DNA from: Viscum album
Taxonomy: Eukaryota > Streptophyta > Magnoliopsida > Santalales > Viscaceae
Assembly: GCA_963277665.1 (NCBI GenBank)
Contig: OY728122.1
Coordinates: 1,541,524,868 to 1,541,588,867, forward strand
DNA length: 64,000 nucleotides
Direction of reading: 5' to 3'
A model generated the notes under the pieces. The model saw only the letters and a program-made list of their open reading frames with translations, made no database searches and had not been told where the DNA came from. Position numbers and translations under genes: made by a program. Of this stretch, positions 52,037-62,760 are shown in pieces (position 1 is the stretch's first letter; every line of letters begins with the position of its first letter).

Positions 52037-54337
52037 GATCATAATGGATAATTTGTTATTAAACTAATAAATCAATAATTGGGATCATGCAAAGGATGAT
52101 GATCACAAAAAATTATGGTAGATAGATAATCCATGATTTATCCAATAAATAATGTTAGAATAATAAAAAATAATGAGTTCTAGATCTTGTTTAATTGATC
52201 ATTGGTGAAGAATGTGTTCACTATAGATGAATATGATTATCCCAAAGGATTTATCATATGTCTCTGATTTACTTTGATATGTTCATCATCAGTCGTTAAT
52301 ATTAAAGCTCTGATGACAAAAAATCTCACCTCATCCACTAATTCTCCCATGGTTATGTAGCTAAACCTAAAAGAACATGATAATTATGTATTTTATAGAC
52401 TATATTTTGGTCTTTAGGTGATTAAATAAAATAAATAAAATAATATTAATCTTATTTAATGCACTGTAAATGGTTTCCATCAACAAAAAATCCAATGAAA
52501 ATCAAGTCTATGATTCACCGATGGTAAAGACCATTTTTATAAATCAATTATGCTATGAGGTTTCCCCTCCTTCCTCCCATGAAATAGAAAAACAATTTAT
52601 TCTAAAAAGATGTGTTTTCATGATCTAATATACATTAATATTTTTAGGATAGTAATTATACGATCCCTAGACACTCAGACAGTATACCGACTCTATAGAG
52701 AACCATTTTTTCATGTGCATGGTTTCTTAAAGAAAATGGGTTAAATCATAAAAAAAGATCTAATTACAAACCAGAGACCATGGTTGAGTCTGAAACACGT
52801 TATTTACCCTTGGGATGAACTAAAATGAGTTGGTGTCGGGAATACAAAAACCTCACTCGTTGGCAATATATTTAGTGGATTAATTCATTAATTCATTTTA
52901 ACCAATTTTTTTTAAATAAACTACCATGGAGATTCAATCAAGGTTAGCCTTATAATCCTGGGATCTTCCATGAGCTTCTCCTTCCACATACCATTGGTTA
53001 ATCACATTGGATTACAAAGAAAATCCAAATCATAGTAGATTAAAGTGAAGATAACACAACAACATCCTTTAATCATTGGAGAGTGCATTATTTAATGAGG
53101 AACAATTCAATATCCAAGTAGGAATTTTTATTTTGTGTTTTATATGCACTTTGATTACATTGATTGTGTAGATCGATCCTTTTACTTGGATTTGGGCCAA
53201 TTTTAGTGTTTTCATGTTTGCACGTAATGATTTAATTGATTTTATTGTTGGTTTCAAACCCTAGATTCCTCGTTCTTGATTTGTTTTTGCCAATAATGCT
53301 TGTCAAATATCGTTTAAACAATTTCTCTTGTACTTTAACATATTATTTATTTACAATCTTCACCAATTGGACCCCATGGTCCCAATTCAACATTATCGGG
53401 TTGTATTGAGCCCAATTGAATCATCATAATCACAATGGTTTCATGATCAGGGAACAAATCAATGAATCAGGTAAATATCAAGAACATTAGTGGATTTTTG
53501 ATGATTTTTTGGATGATCTGTGGTCGAATCATCATTGATGGAAGGTAGGGTGCATATCGGTCCAGTGATGAAACCACCGAGGAACTAAGAAATCATATTT
53601 TCCAATGAACAATGAAAATATATGATGAACCATGTCTAGATCCGCTGATTTTTGGTGGAAAAAAGGTGGGATCTATAGAAAAATGGCTAGAATCAATCCA
53701 TTGGAAGCAGATCTAAAAATCTATGAAAACACCAATTATATTCCATATATAATGATGAACACAGGTCATGTATCCACCTGGATGATTCAGATAGGGTTTT
53801 GGGAAGCTATAGAGATGAAAAAACATGTATACCTCCCACATTCTATGTACCACATCCCTAGGTGGATGAGTCATGTGATAGATCACATGGGAAGGACCTA
53901 GTGTGGAAGTACACAGCTATACACACAACTGTGTATCGAAGTACATAGACAAGGCCTTAATGAACAAGTAGGGATCCCCAGTCTTAATACCCACCATATA
54001 GACATACTATATGCTGTGTAGCACTACATGGACAACGATCCATATACCAGCCAAGGAAATGGACAGGTGGCAGAGTGGGACCACACGTCACATGGGTCCC
54101 CTCACACACCACATATCCCTTGTATCATTTTGAGGAAACATCAAAGCTCTATACCTCCTTCATATAAACATGTATTTTTGTATGTTATTATCCTTTCGAA
54201 TGTGTTTTTACACATGGGACACAATGGTTCAATCCTTGATGGATCTAGAGATACTTTGTGTAATGTTAAATGAATGACTCATAGAGAGGTGATGCTTGAT
54301 AAAAATAGTGATCTCATAGGATGACGAGATAATTTTC
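52037..54337. other. Right flank of the CACTA element, copy 1, no gene recognised
   Basis: Non-coding sequence repeated at 58875-61174. Frames at 53632-53901 and 54028-54273 recur in the second copy only because of the duplication, and show no known domain. Possibly upstream or LTR sequence of the gypsy element seen at 61.5-64 kb. Confidence 0.4.
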
Positions 54338-54646
54338 GAGTGGTACACTCTAATAGGACTGGGCATGGGGTACTTAATAAATTTCTGAGTGCTAACCTCT
54401 AGTAGAGCTGGGAAGTGGGTCCTTGATGGTTTTTTGAGTGGTACCCTCCAGTAGTGTTGGGATGTGGGTCCTTGATGACATTCGAAGTGACAACCTTTAG
54501 TATAGTTGGGAAGTGAGTTATCAAAAAATTTCTATGTGGTACCCTCTAGTAGAAATGGGATGTGGGTCCTTATTGACTTCCAAAGTGGAAAACTCTTGGT
54601 GTGCAGGGAATGTGTCCTCCATCAGCAATTAGAGTGGAACCCTCCT
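54338..54646 (+). repeat. 49-bp minisatellite, copy 1
   Basis: Units start at 54338, 54387, 54436, 54485, 54534, 54583 and 54632, exactly 49 bp apart. Each opens with GAGTGGTACCCTCTAGTAG or a variant and continues with 'ctgggaagtgggtccttgatg'. The seventh unit is cut after 15 bases by the duplication junction. Confidence 0.9.
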
Positions 54647-54647
54647 A

Positions 54648-57423
54648 TTGATGATGATGATATTCCTAGAGGTCCGAATGCCAAAGATTTTAAGAGTTTT
54701 GTTGCAACTCAGGCTAAGACCAAAGTAAGCATTATGTATGATGATTGGAGAGGTGTGTATAAAGCGATTATCTCTTAGTTGTGGGAGATGATTTTGGTAA
54801 GATCTCTTGTCATTGTTTGACCATTATTTTAATGTTTCTAGTATATATAATTTGTTTAACCTCTTCTTTATCAGATGACATTTGATATTACTGACACTGG
54901 AGGAGTCAGGAAGAAATGATTATCGTTGGCTGCCAGGAGATGGAGAGATTTCAAATCAACCCTCTCATCTGATTTCATTTATGGTCATAGGAGTCACGAC
55001 AATCCATGTCATATATATCCTTTTATAGATGAAGACACATGGAGACAGTTTTTTGAAAGTATAAAAAAAGAGTCATTTCTGGTAAGGGCAATGTAAAATT
55101 TTATAATCTTTCTTATATAAATTATTTTATTAATGTTTTGTTAATGATTTCTTATTCTTAAATTACAGAAAACAAGGAAAGCTCATTCGGAGATCCAATC
55201 TAAAAATGTATACCCTCATAGTTTATCTCGAGGAGGGTATGCATTATTGTAAGAACAAATGATGGCGGAAAAATTTCAACAACTAAGAGTTGAGTCTTCA
55301 AGCTCTGGAGAGGTGGCCCCTCCATCCCCTCCATCTAGACATGAAAAATGGAAGAGAGCTCGGAAGGAATAAAAAGGGAAATATCTTTCAGAAGAATCGA
55401 TAATCGTAGCTGAGAGGATTGTAAGATATCTATTTAATTTATTTAAGATAACCTTTTTCTTCATATAAGTTTCAATCATTACAGAAATGTTAAATTAATT
55501 AATACAGGACTCTCTTGAGGAGCAGAGTTCATAGGGGACATTTATAGCTACTGGCAGGTAAGATATTTTATTTGCAGCATTGGGAAGGCCCGAACATCTT
55601 GGTTGTGTAAGAGGATATCCGTCCGGTGTATCGGTAAGAAAAGTGTTTCCACGTTCTTCAACTTCTAACATTGAGGGGGTTTATAAAAAAAATAGAATCC
55701 TTTGAGGCTGAAGTTCAAAATTTTAATGCGACGATGGAGGACAAGATTAGAGAGTCGGTGCAGTCTATGTTTGCAGAAATGCAAAGACAATTTCAGACCG
55801 CAGCTCTCACTCCTCCACCTCCCCCGGCAAACCCCATTATTTATCCTCCACCTCCGCCAGTAGATCCCACTCCCCCACCTCAGCCTGCGGACCCCATTTC
55901 TTATCCTACGCCTCCGCTACAGCTTCCTACATATTGCGAGTTGTATGTTGATGATTCTCAACATCATATAGTAGCATACGGGTTGCTATATTGTATAGGA
56001 GATACAGTTCATCATCAACAATTAGAGGTAGAGAATCAGAGGGTCACTGTACAGGATATTATAGATAGATCAGCTAGGGTACCAATACCTACAGATGAGT
56101 TGGAGACAGTTGGACAGAGTATCGGCCATTTTTTAGTTTTCCCATCTAGACTTCTTCGACTCATTACCATAGAGGTATGAATGTTATATATTTTATTATA
56201 TTTTTTTATTAAAGTTGTTTTATCATTTGAAAACTACTATATTTTTCAAATTTTTTCACAAGAATACTTCAAAGGTAATGAAATACTGTATCGACAACAA
56301 CAAAGACAACAGGTTATGACATCAGATACATATTCCAGTGGTCTTGACAGATTATCAAGATATGTACATATTTTGTTGGGTTTTTATGAGTTTCCAATGG
56401 AATCTCATGTTTGTGGACGTGAAATAAGTGTGGGGATTACAAAAACTGATATCATGGAGCTTGTTACTGGAGATAAGTTGGGCATCAATGTGGTGAAATT
56501 TTTTTCCATGTAAGTCTTAACACCATTTCCCTGCGTTATATTTATTAAAAATGTATACTTATGTATGTTTTGTATTAGGTATCTTTATAAAATTTGTGAG
56601 AGGAATGAGCTGATAGAAGTATATGGATTCATGGACCCGCAATTGATTTCCCCTGAAGCATGTGCATTGAATGAGGAACAAAGAATGGTTTATATTGCTG
56701 AAATATTTGAAAAGAATATAATCACACAATGTTGGATGATGCCTTTTTGTGAGAGGTATGAAAAACATTTCTCTCAAAGAGTTAATTATCTTTTAACATA
56801 AAAAACCACTAACATTAAATTTCCTTTTATCAGCGATCATTGGATGTTAGGGATTTTTTTCCCAAGGGAGAAAGCTCTTTATTGGATATGCTCTGTTCAT
56901 GGTGATGTGTAGGAATATTTTAAGAATATATTGGAAAAGTAAATTTCAACTTCTCAATAGTTTTATATATTATAATGAATTTTAAATTTACCCCATTTGT
57001 ATTATTTTCAATAGTGTAAGGGTTTACTTTCGAAAAAACACAAAGAAAAGAAATGAAATGATCGAATATGTAAATGCGAAGGAAAATTTCAATTTATAAT
57101 TTGTACTTTTTGATTTATTACATAAAAATAATATATTGAATTTACACTCATTCAAACAGAATTTTCATGAACAAAAAGGCATCATCGAATGCGGATATTA
57201 TATGTTAAGATTTATGTATGAAATAATAACAACTGGGAAAGTTGTGAATTTTGACCTGGTACGATTTCCTCTTAAACTTTGCCATAATATTTCAATTTGA
57301 CTTATTAATTATACACGTTAACTATCTTCTTTTTCATTTGTAGCTTTTTGATGACCCTCAAACCTATACTGCTTAAGACATCAAACACGTACAAGTGGAG
57401 TGGTCAAATTATTTTACAGGTTT
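54648..57423 (+). pseudogene. TNP1/ULP1-like CACTA gene, duplicated 5'-truncated copy 2
   Basis: Same exon blocks as copy 1 from DDDDIPRGPNAKDFKSF onward, without the first exon start. It shares copy 1 stops (equivalents of 47942, 48083 and 48416), so those predate the duplication. It keeps features copy 1 has lost: CAA where copy 1 has a stop at 48446; an uninterrupted 169-codon frame (55671-56180) through the coiled coil and Pro-rich linker; and the usual ECGYY at the putative catalytic Cys (57190-57192) where copy 1 has ECRYY. It has gained its own stop (TAG at 56910-56912) just after the HW strand, and an altered acceptor (CACAAG for CACAG) near 56262. Confidence 0.85.
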
Positions 57424-57627
57424 GATTGAATTTTAGTTGTTTGTAATGTAAAATGTAATTTTGAATATTGTCGTTTTAATTGTGTATTTGGTAGTTGTTT
57501 AGGTTGGATTTAGTTTTTTTTGAAGTTGACAGTGTAAGTTTTGAATGTTATATAAGTGAATGTTTAATTTTTCTCTACTTCTTGTTTTGGTCTACTTTTG
57601 ATGGTTTTTCTGGTATGGATTTGGGTC

Positions 57628-57950
57628 TGTGGGGGAGGGGTTCCAAGGGTGTGGGGGTGTGTTCAGTGGGGTTGGGGGTGTCCAGCGGTTTGGGAGGGTT
57701 GTCCGGTGGGGTGGGGGACAGTCCTGGGGGTGGCAGGGATGTCCAGGGGGTGTTTGGGGATGTCTAGGGGTGTGGTGGGGGCTGTCAAGTGGGGTGATGG
57801 GGTGAGGGGGTGCTGTTCAGGCGGGTGGGGGGTTGTCGAGGGGTGTTTGGGGGTGTCCGGGGGTCGAGGGGCAGTCTAGGATTGTGGTGGGGGCTCCAAT
57901 GGGGTGGGTGAGGGTTGTCCAAGGGGTATAAATGAGGGTGGGGGCTTTCT
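57628..57950 (+). repeat. G-rich degenerate minisatellite, copy 2
   Basis: Counterpart of 50795-51112, with a few substitutions. The open frames at 57495-57767 and 57598-57879 are by-products of its composition. Confidence 0.85.
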
Positions 57951-58017
57951 TGATTTGTTTTCTGGTTTATTCTGATGGAGATAAGATGACTGCATTCTGT
58001 TTAAAAAAAAATTGGGT

Positions 58018-58846
58018 TTATCACATCGGTTATTAAATAACCGATGTTATAAAATACCTGTAAAATAGTTTATCATGTCGGTAATTTAATAACCGACGTG
58101 ATAAAATGCCTGGAAAATAGTTTATCATGTCGGTTATTTGATAACCTATGTGATAAAGGTCCTAGAGAATGGTTTATCACGTCGGTTATTTAATAACTGA
58201 CGTGATAAAAGGCCTGGAGAATGATTTATCACGTCGGTTATTTAATAACCGACATGATAAATGGCCTGGAGAATGGTTTATCACGTCGGTTATTGAATAA
58301 CCGACATGATAAATGGCATGGACAATGGTTTATCACGTCAGTTATTGAATAACTGACGTGATAAACCGCCTCCCACCGGTTTATCACGGTGGTTATATAA
58401 TAACCGACGTGATACCCCCCCCCCCTTCCCCGGTTTTTCACGTCGGTTTTATATGAACTGCCATGATAAACCACGCTCACCCCGGTTTATCACGTCGGTT
58501 CATATAGAACCGACTTGATAAACCCCCCTCACCCCGGTGTATCACGTCGGTTCTATATGAACCGACGTGATAGACCCCCCTCGCCCCTCTTTATCATGTT
58601 GGTTGTTTAATAACCGACGTGAAAAACCATTTTCCAGGCCTTTTATCATGTCGGTTGTTAAATAACCGACATGATAAACCCTTCCCATTTTCTTTATCAT
58701 GTCGGTTCTAAAATAACCGACGTGATAAACATCACGATTTTATGTTTTTGACGTTAGTTTTTCAATAAACGACGTCAAAAACCTTATTTATAACGTCGCA
58801 CATATTAACGTTGGCTAGAAACCGACGTAAAAAATGAAAAATAACC
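58018..58846 (+). repeat. CACTA 3' subterminal palindrome array, copy 2
   Basis: Same 52-bp-period palindromes as 51183-52008, with independent substitutions and a longer C run near 58417. The minus-strand frame at 58238-58480 reflects the repeat, not a gene. Confidence 0.92.
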
Positions 58847-58874
58847 GACATAAAAAACGTTTTCTGCACTAGTG
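58847..58874 (-). repeat. CACTA terminal inverted repeat, 3' end, copy 2
   Basis: Ends TTTTCTGCACTAGTG as in copy 1. No 5' partner belongs to this copy; the nearest is the terminus at 42230. Confidence 0.9.
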
Positions 58875-61174
58875 GATCATAATGGATAATTTGTTATTAA
58901 ACTAATAAATCAATAATTGGGATCATGCAAAGGATGATGATCACAAAAAATTATGGTAGATAGATAATCCATGATTTATCCAATAAATAATGTTAGAATA
59001 ATAAAAAATAATGAGTTCTAGATCTTGTTTAATTGATCATTGGTGAAGAATGTGTTCACTATAGATGAATATGATTATCCCAAAGGATTCATCATATGTC
59101 TCTGATTTACTTTGATATGTTCATCATCAGTCGTTAATATTAAAGCTCTGATGACAAAAAATCTCACCTCATCCACTAATTCTCCCATAGTTATGTAGAT
59201 AAACCTAAAAGAACATGATAATTATGTATTTTATAGATTATATTTTGGTCTTTAGGTGATTAAATAAAATAAATAAAATAATATTTATCTTATTTAATGC
59301 ACTGTAAATGGTTTCCATCAACAAAAAATCCAATGAAAATCAAGTCTATGATTCACCGATGGTAAAGACTATTTTTATAAATCAATTATGCTATGAGGTT
59401 TCCCCTCCTTCCTCCCATGAAATAGAAAAACAATTTATTCTAAAAAGATGTGTTTTCATGATCTAATATACATTAATATTTTTAGGATAGTAATTATACG
59501 ATCCCTAGACACTCAGACAGTATACCGACTCTATAGAGAACCATTTTTTCATGTGCATGGTTTCTTAAAGAAAATGGGTTAAATCATAAAAAAAGATCTA
59601 ATTACAAATCAGAGACCATGGTTGAGTCTGAAACACGTTATTTACCCTTGGGATGAACTAAAATGAGTTGGTGTCGGGAATACAAAAACCTCACTCGTTG
59701 GCAATATATTTAGTGGATTAATTCATTCATTCATTTTAACCAATTTTTTTTAAAATAAACTACCATGGAGATTCAATCAAGGTTAGCCTTATAATCCTGG
59801 GATCTTCCATGAGCTTCTCCTTCCACATACCATTGGTTAATCACATTGGATTACAAATAAAATCCAAATCATAGTAGATTAAAGTGAAGATAACACAACA
59901 ACATCCTTTAATCATTGGAGAGTGCATTATTTAATGAGGAACAATTCAATATCCAAGTAGGAATTTTTATTTTGTGTTTTATATGCACTTTGATTACATT
60001 GATTGTGTAGATCGATCCTTTTACTTGGATTTGGGCCAATTTTAGTGTTTTCATGTTTGCACGTAATGATTTAATTGATTTTATTGTTGGTTTCAAACCC
60101 TAGATTCCTCGTTCTTGATTTTTTTTGCCAATAATGCTTGTCAAAGATCGTTTAAACAATTTCTCTTGTACTTTAACATATTATTTATTTACATTCTTCA
60201 CCAATTGGACCCCATGGTCCCAATTCAACATTATCGGGTTGTATTGAGCCCAATTGAATCATCATAATCACAATGGTTTCATGATCAGGGAACAAATCAA
60301 TGAATCAGGTAAATATCAAGAACATTAGTGGATTGTTGATGATTTTTTGGATGACCTATGGTCGAATCATCATTGATGGAAGGTAGGGTGCATATCGGTC
60401 CAGTGATGAAACCATCGAGGAACTAAGAAATCATATTTTCCAATGAACGATGAAAATATATGATGAACCATGTCTAGATCCGCTGATTTTTGGTGGAAAA
60501 AAGGTGGGATCTACAGAAAAATGGCTAGAATCAAGCCATTGGAAGCAGATCTAAAAATCTATGAAAACACCAATTATATTCCATATATAATGATGAACAC
60601 AGGTCATGTATCCACCTGGATGATTCAGATAGGGTTTTGGGAAGCTATAGAGATGAAAAAACATGTATACCTCCCACATTCTATGTACCACATCCCTAGG
60701 TGGATGAGTCATGTGATAGATCACATGGGAAGGACCTAGTGTGGAAGTACACAGCTATACACACAACTGTGTATCGAAGTACATAGACAAGGCCTTAATG
60801 AACAAGTAGGGATCCCCAGTCTTAATACCCACCATATAGACATACTATATGTTGTGTAGCACTACATGGACAACGATCCATATACCAGCCAAGGAAATGG
60901 ACAGGTGGCGGAGTGGGACCACACGTCACATGGGTCCCCTCGCACACCACATATCCCTTGTATCATTTTGAGGAAACATCAAAGCTCTATACCTCCTTCA
61001 TATAAACATGTATTTTTGTATGTTATTATCCTTTCGAATGTGTTTTTACACATGGGACACAATGGTTCAATCCTTGAGGAATCTAGAGATACTTTGTGTA
61101 ATGTTAAATGAATGACTCATAGAGAGGTGATGCTTGATAAAAATAGTGATCTCATAAGATGAAGATATAATTTT
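58875..61174. other. Right flank of the CACTA element, copy 2, no gene recognised
   Basis: Duplicate of 52037-54337 with scattered substitutions. No coding sequence recognised. Confidence 0.4.
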
Positions 61175-61484
61175 TGAGTGGTACACTCTAATAGGACTGG
61201 GCATGGGGTACTTAATAAATTTCTGAGTGCTAACCTCTAGTAGAGCTGGGAAGTGGGTCCTTGATGGCTTTTTGAGTGGTACCCTCCAGTAGTGTTGGGA
61301 TGTGTGTCCTTGATGACATTTGAAGTGACAACCTTTAGTATAGTTGGGAAGTGAGTTATCAAAAAATTTCTATGTGGTACCCTCTAGTAGAAATGGGATG
61401 TGGGTCTTTATTGACTTCCAAAGTGGAAAACTCTTGGTGTGCAGGGAATGTGTCCTCCATCAGCAATTAGAGTGGAACCCTCCT
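61175..61484 (+). repeat. 49-bp minisatellite, copy 2
   Basis: Counterpart of 54338-54646 with the same 49-bp spacing. Here the last unit runs on into presumably ancestral flank (TGGATATGAGGCATAG). Confidence 0.88.
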
Positions 61485-61683
61485 TGGATATGAGGCATAG
61501 TTTCAAGGCATGTCCTAATTTGGATGATTACTTTTGGGAAGATGCATGAGATGCTACGCATCATTGATGGACTTTTAGAACTGTTGCAGACTCTTCTTCT
61601 TAGGATCAACTATGAGATATAGGTCCACTTTCTCTCTCTAATTTGGAATTCTTTGAATGAGAGAACACAAAAACACACAAAAA

Positions 61684-61685
<2 letters not shown>

Positions 61686-61734
<49 letters not shown>

Positions 61735-61735
61735 T
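61686..61735 (+). repeat. (CA)13(TA)n compound microsatellite
   Basis: Perfect CA run followed by a TA run. The 61-codon frame here (THTHTHIYIYIY) is a by-product. Confidence 0.95.
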
Positions 61736-62555
61736 AACATGCATCCTAACCTTTAGATTTTGTTACTCTCTTTTAATGAGATGTGATGACGTGCGAGGTC
61801 TTCTATATACTTTCTCTATTTATATTCTCATGGTTTGATGAGTATACTCTCCTGCTATTGGTGGAAAAGACTTGTTGTTTATTAAATATAAAAACCATGT
61901 TGAGAACCTTTTGTCTGGAAAAGGTTAATTTACTCTTTTTGTGGATTGATCAGTTCACTTTCCTTGATTTTTATACCTTTTTACTATTCATGGTCTTTCC
62001 ATTCCTGTTGTATCTCTTACTTTCCCCCTTCATCATTGAGGGTGTATTATTGGGTATTTATATAATAATCATTTCATGGGATTTTCCCAAAAAATTTCTT
62101 GTTTTATGTAGATTATGGATAGGTCGATGAAGACTTTAGGGGAACTTTGGGATACCTGGTACTTTAGACCATGTACGGTGGTGGAAACTTTGATATTATG
62201 AGTTGGGATCTCTCAAGAGATTACTTTTCTAGTTTTGTTAGGTTGGGGAATATTTCTAATTTGGTGTATATTTTTTCCCTTTAATTTTCAGTATAAAATG
62301 TCATAATCTTGTACTGTCCAGAGGTTCTGCATGTATAGTTATTCCCTAACCTTTCTGTTTATTTTATTTTTTACCCCCTATGAACGTTTTCATTGAGATG
62401 GCTTTCTCTATGTGTGGATATGGGTATATATGAAAATGCCTCCCCAAGTTAGTTATTTCATCAGTACTTCTTTCCAATCCCTAGATTATAGAGGTTGACC
62501 TGGGGTATTTATGGTTCCATCAGTGCTGGTTTCCAACCCCTAGCTTATGGTTCTA

Positions 62556-62572
62556 TGTGTGTGTGTGTGTGT
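62556..62572 (+). repeat. (TG)8 microsatellite
   Basis: Perfect dinucleotide run. Confidence 0.85.
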
Positions 62573-62706
62573 ACATATAGGTACCTGCTTATCAACTCAG
62601 TATATAAAGACATTTATTATTGGTATAAATGGTACATGCATCAAATATGACTGAGTATTTTACTATCCTTATTGTTTCATCACCCCAAAGTTGTTATATA
62701 TATCTA

Positions 62707-62725
62707 TGTGTGTGTGTGTGTGTGT
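62707..62725 (+). repeat. (TG)9 microsatellite
   Basis: Perfect dinucleotide run shortly before the gag start. Confidence 0.85.
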
Positions 62726-62760
62726 CCATTTGATCATGGTATGTGTTAAAAACATTCAGG

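Larger units (their letters stand above)
47814..54647 (+). repeat. Tandem segmental duplication, unit 1
   Basis: About 6.83 kb repeats directly as 54648-61485 with an offset of 6834-6838 bp. It spans from inside the first exon of the second CACTA gene to the last unit of a 49-bp minisatellite in the flank. Differences are scattered substitutions and a few 1-5-base indels, about 1% by eye. Confidence 0.95.
54648..61485 (+). repeat. Tandem segmental duplication, unit 2
   Basis: Second copy of 47814-54647. At its left edge the sequence jumps from the 49-bp minisatellite (AACCCTCCT) with one extra base into the CACTA gene (TTGATGATGATGATATTCC). At its right edge AACCCTCCT continues into TGGATATGAGG. 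It contains the 3' part of the CACTA element (54648-58874) with no 5' terminus. Confidence 0.95.
61485..62760 (+). other. Gypsy upstream / LTR-like region
   Basis: Precedes the gag remnant and resembles the reverse complement of 40560-41480. It contains a (CA)n(TA)n microsatellite and two (TG)n runs. No convincing primer binding site was found, so the LTR boundary is unknown. The open frame at 61783-62130 has no recognised domain. Confidence 0.4.

Noticed and set aside
53632..54273. Frames of 89 and 81 codons present twice (also 60470-61111)
   Set aside because: Their conservation is due to the recent duplication, not selection, and no domain is recognisable.
61653..61838. Frame with TH and IY repeats
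   Set aside because: Translation of a CA/TA microsatellite.
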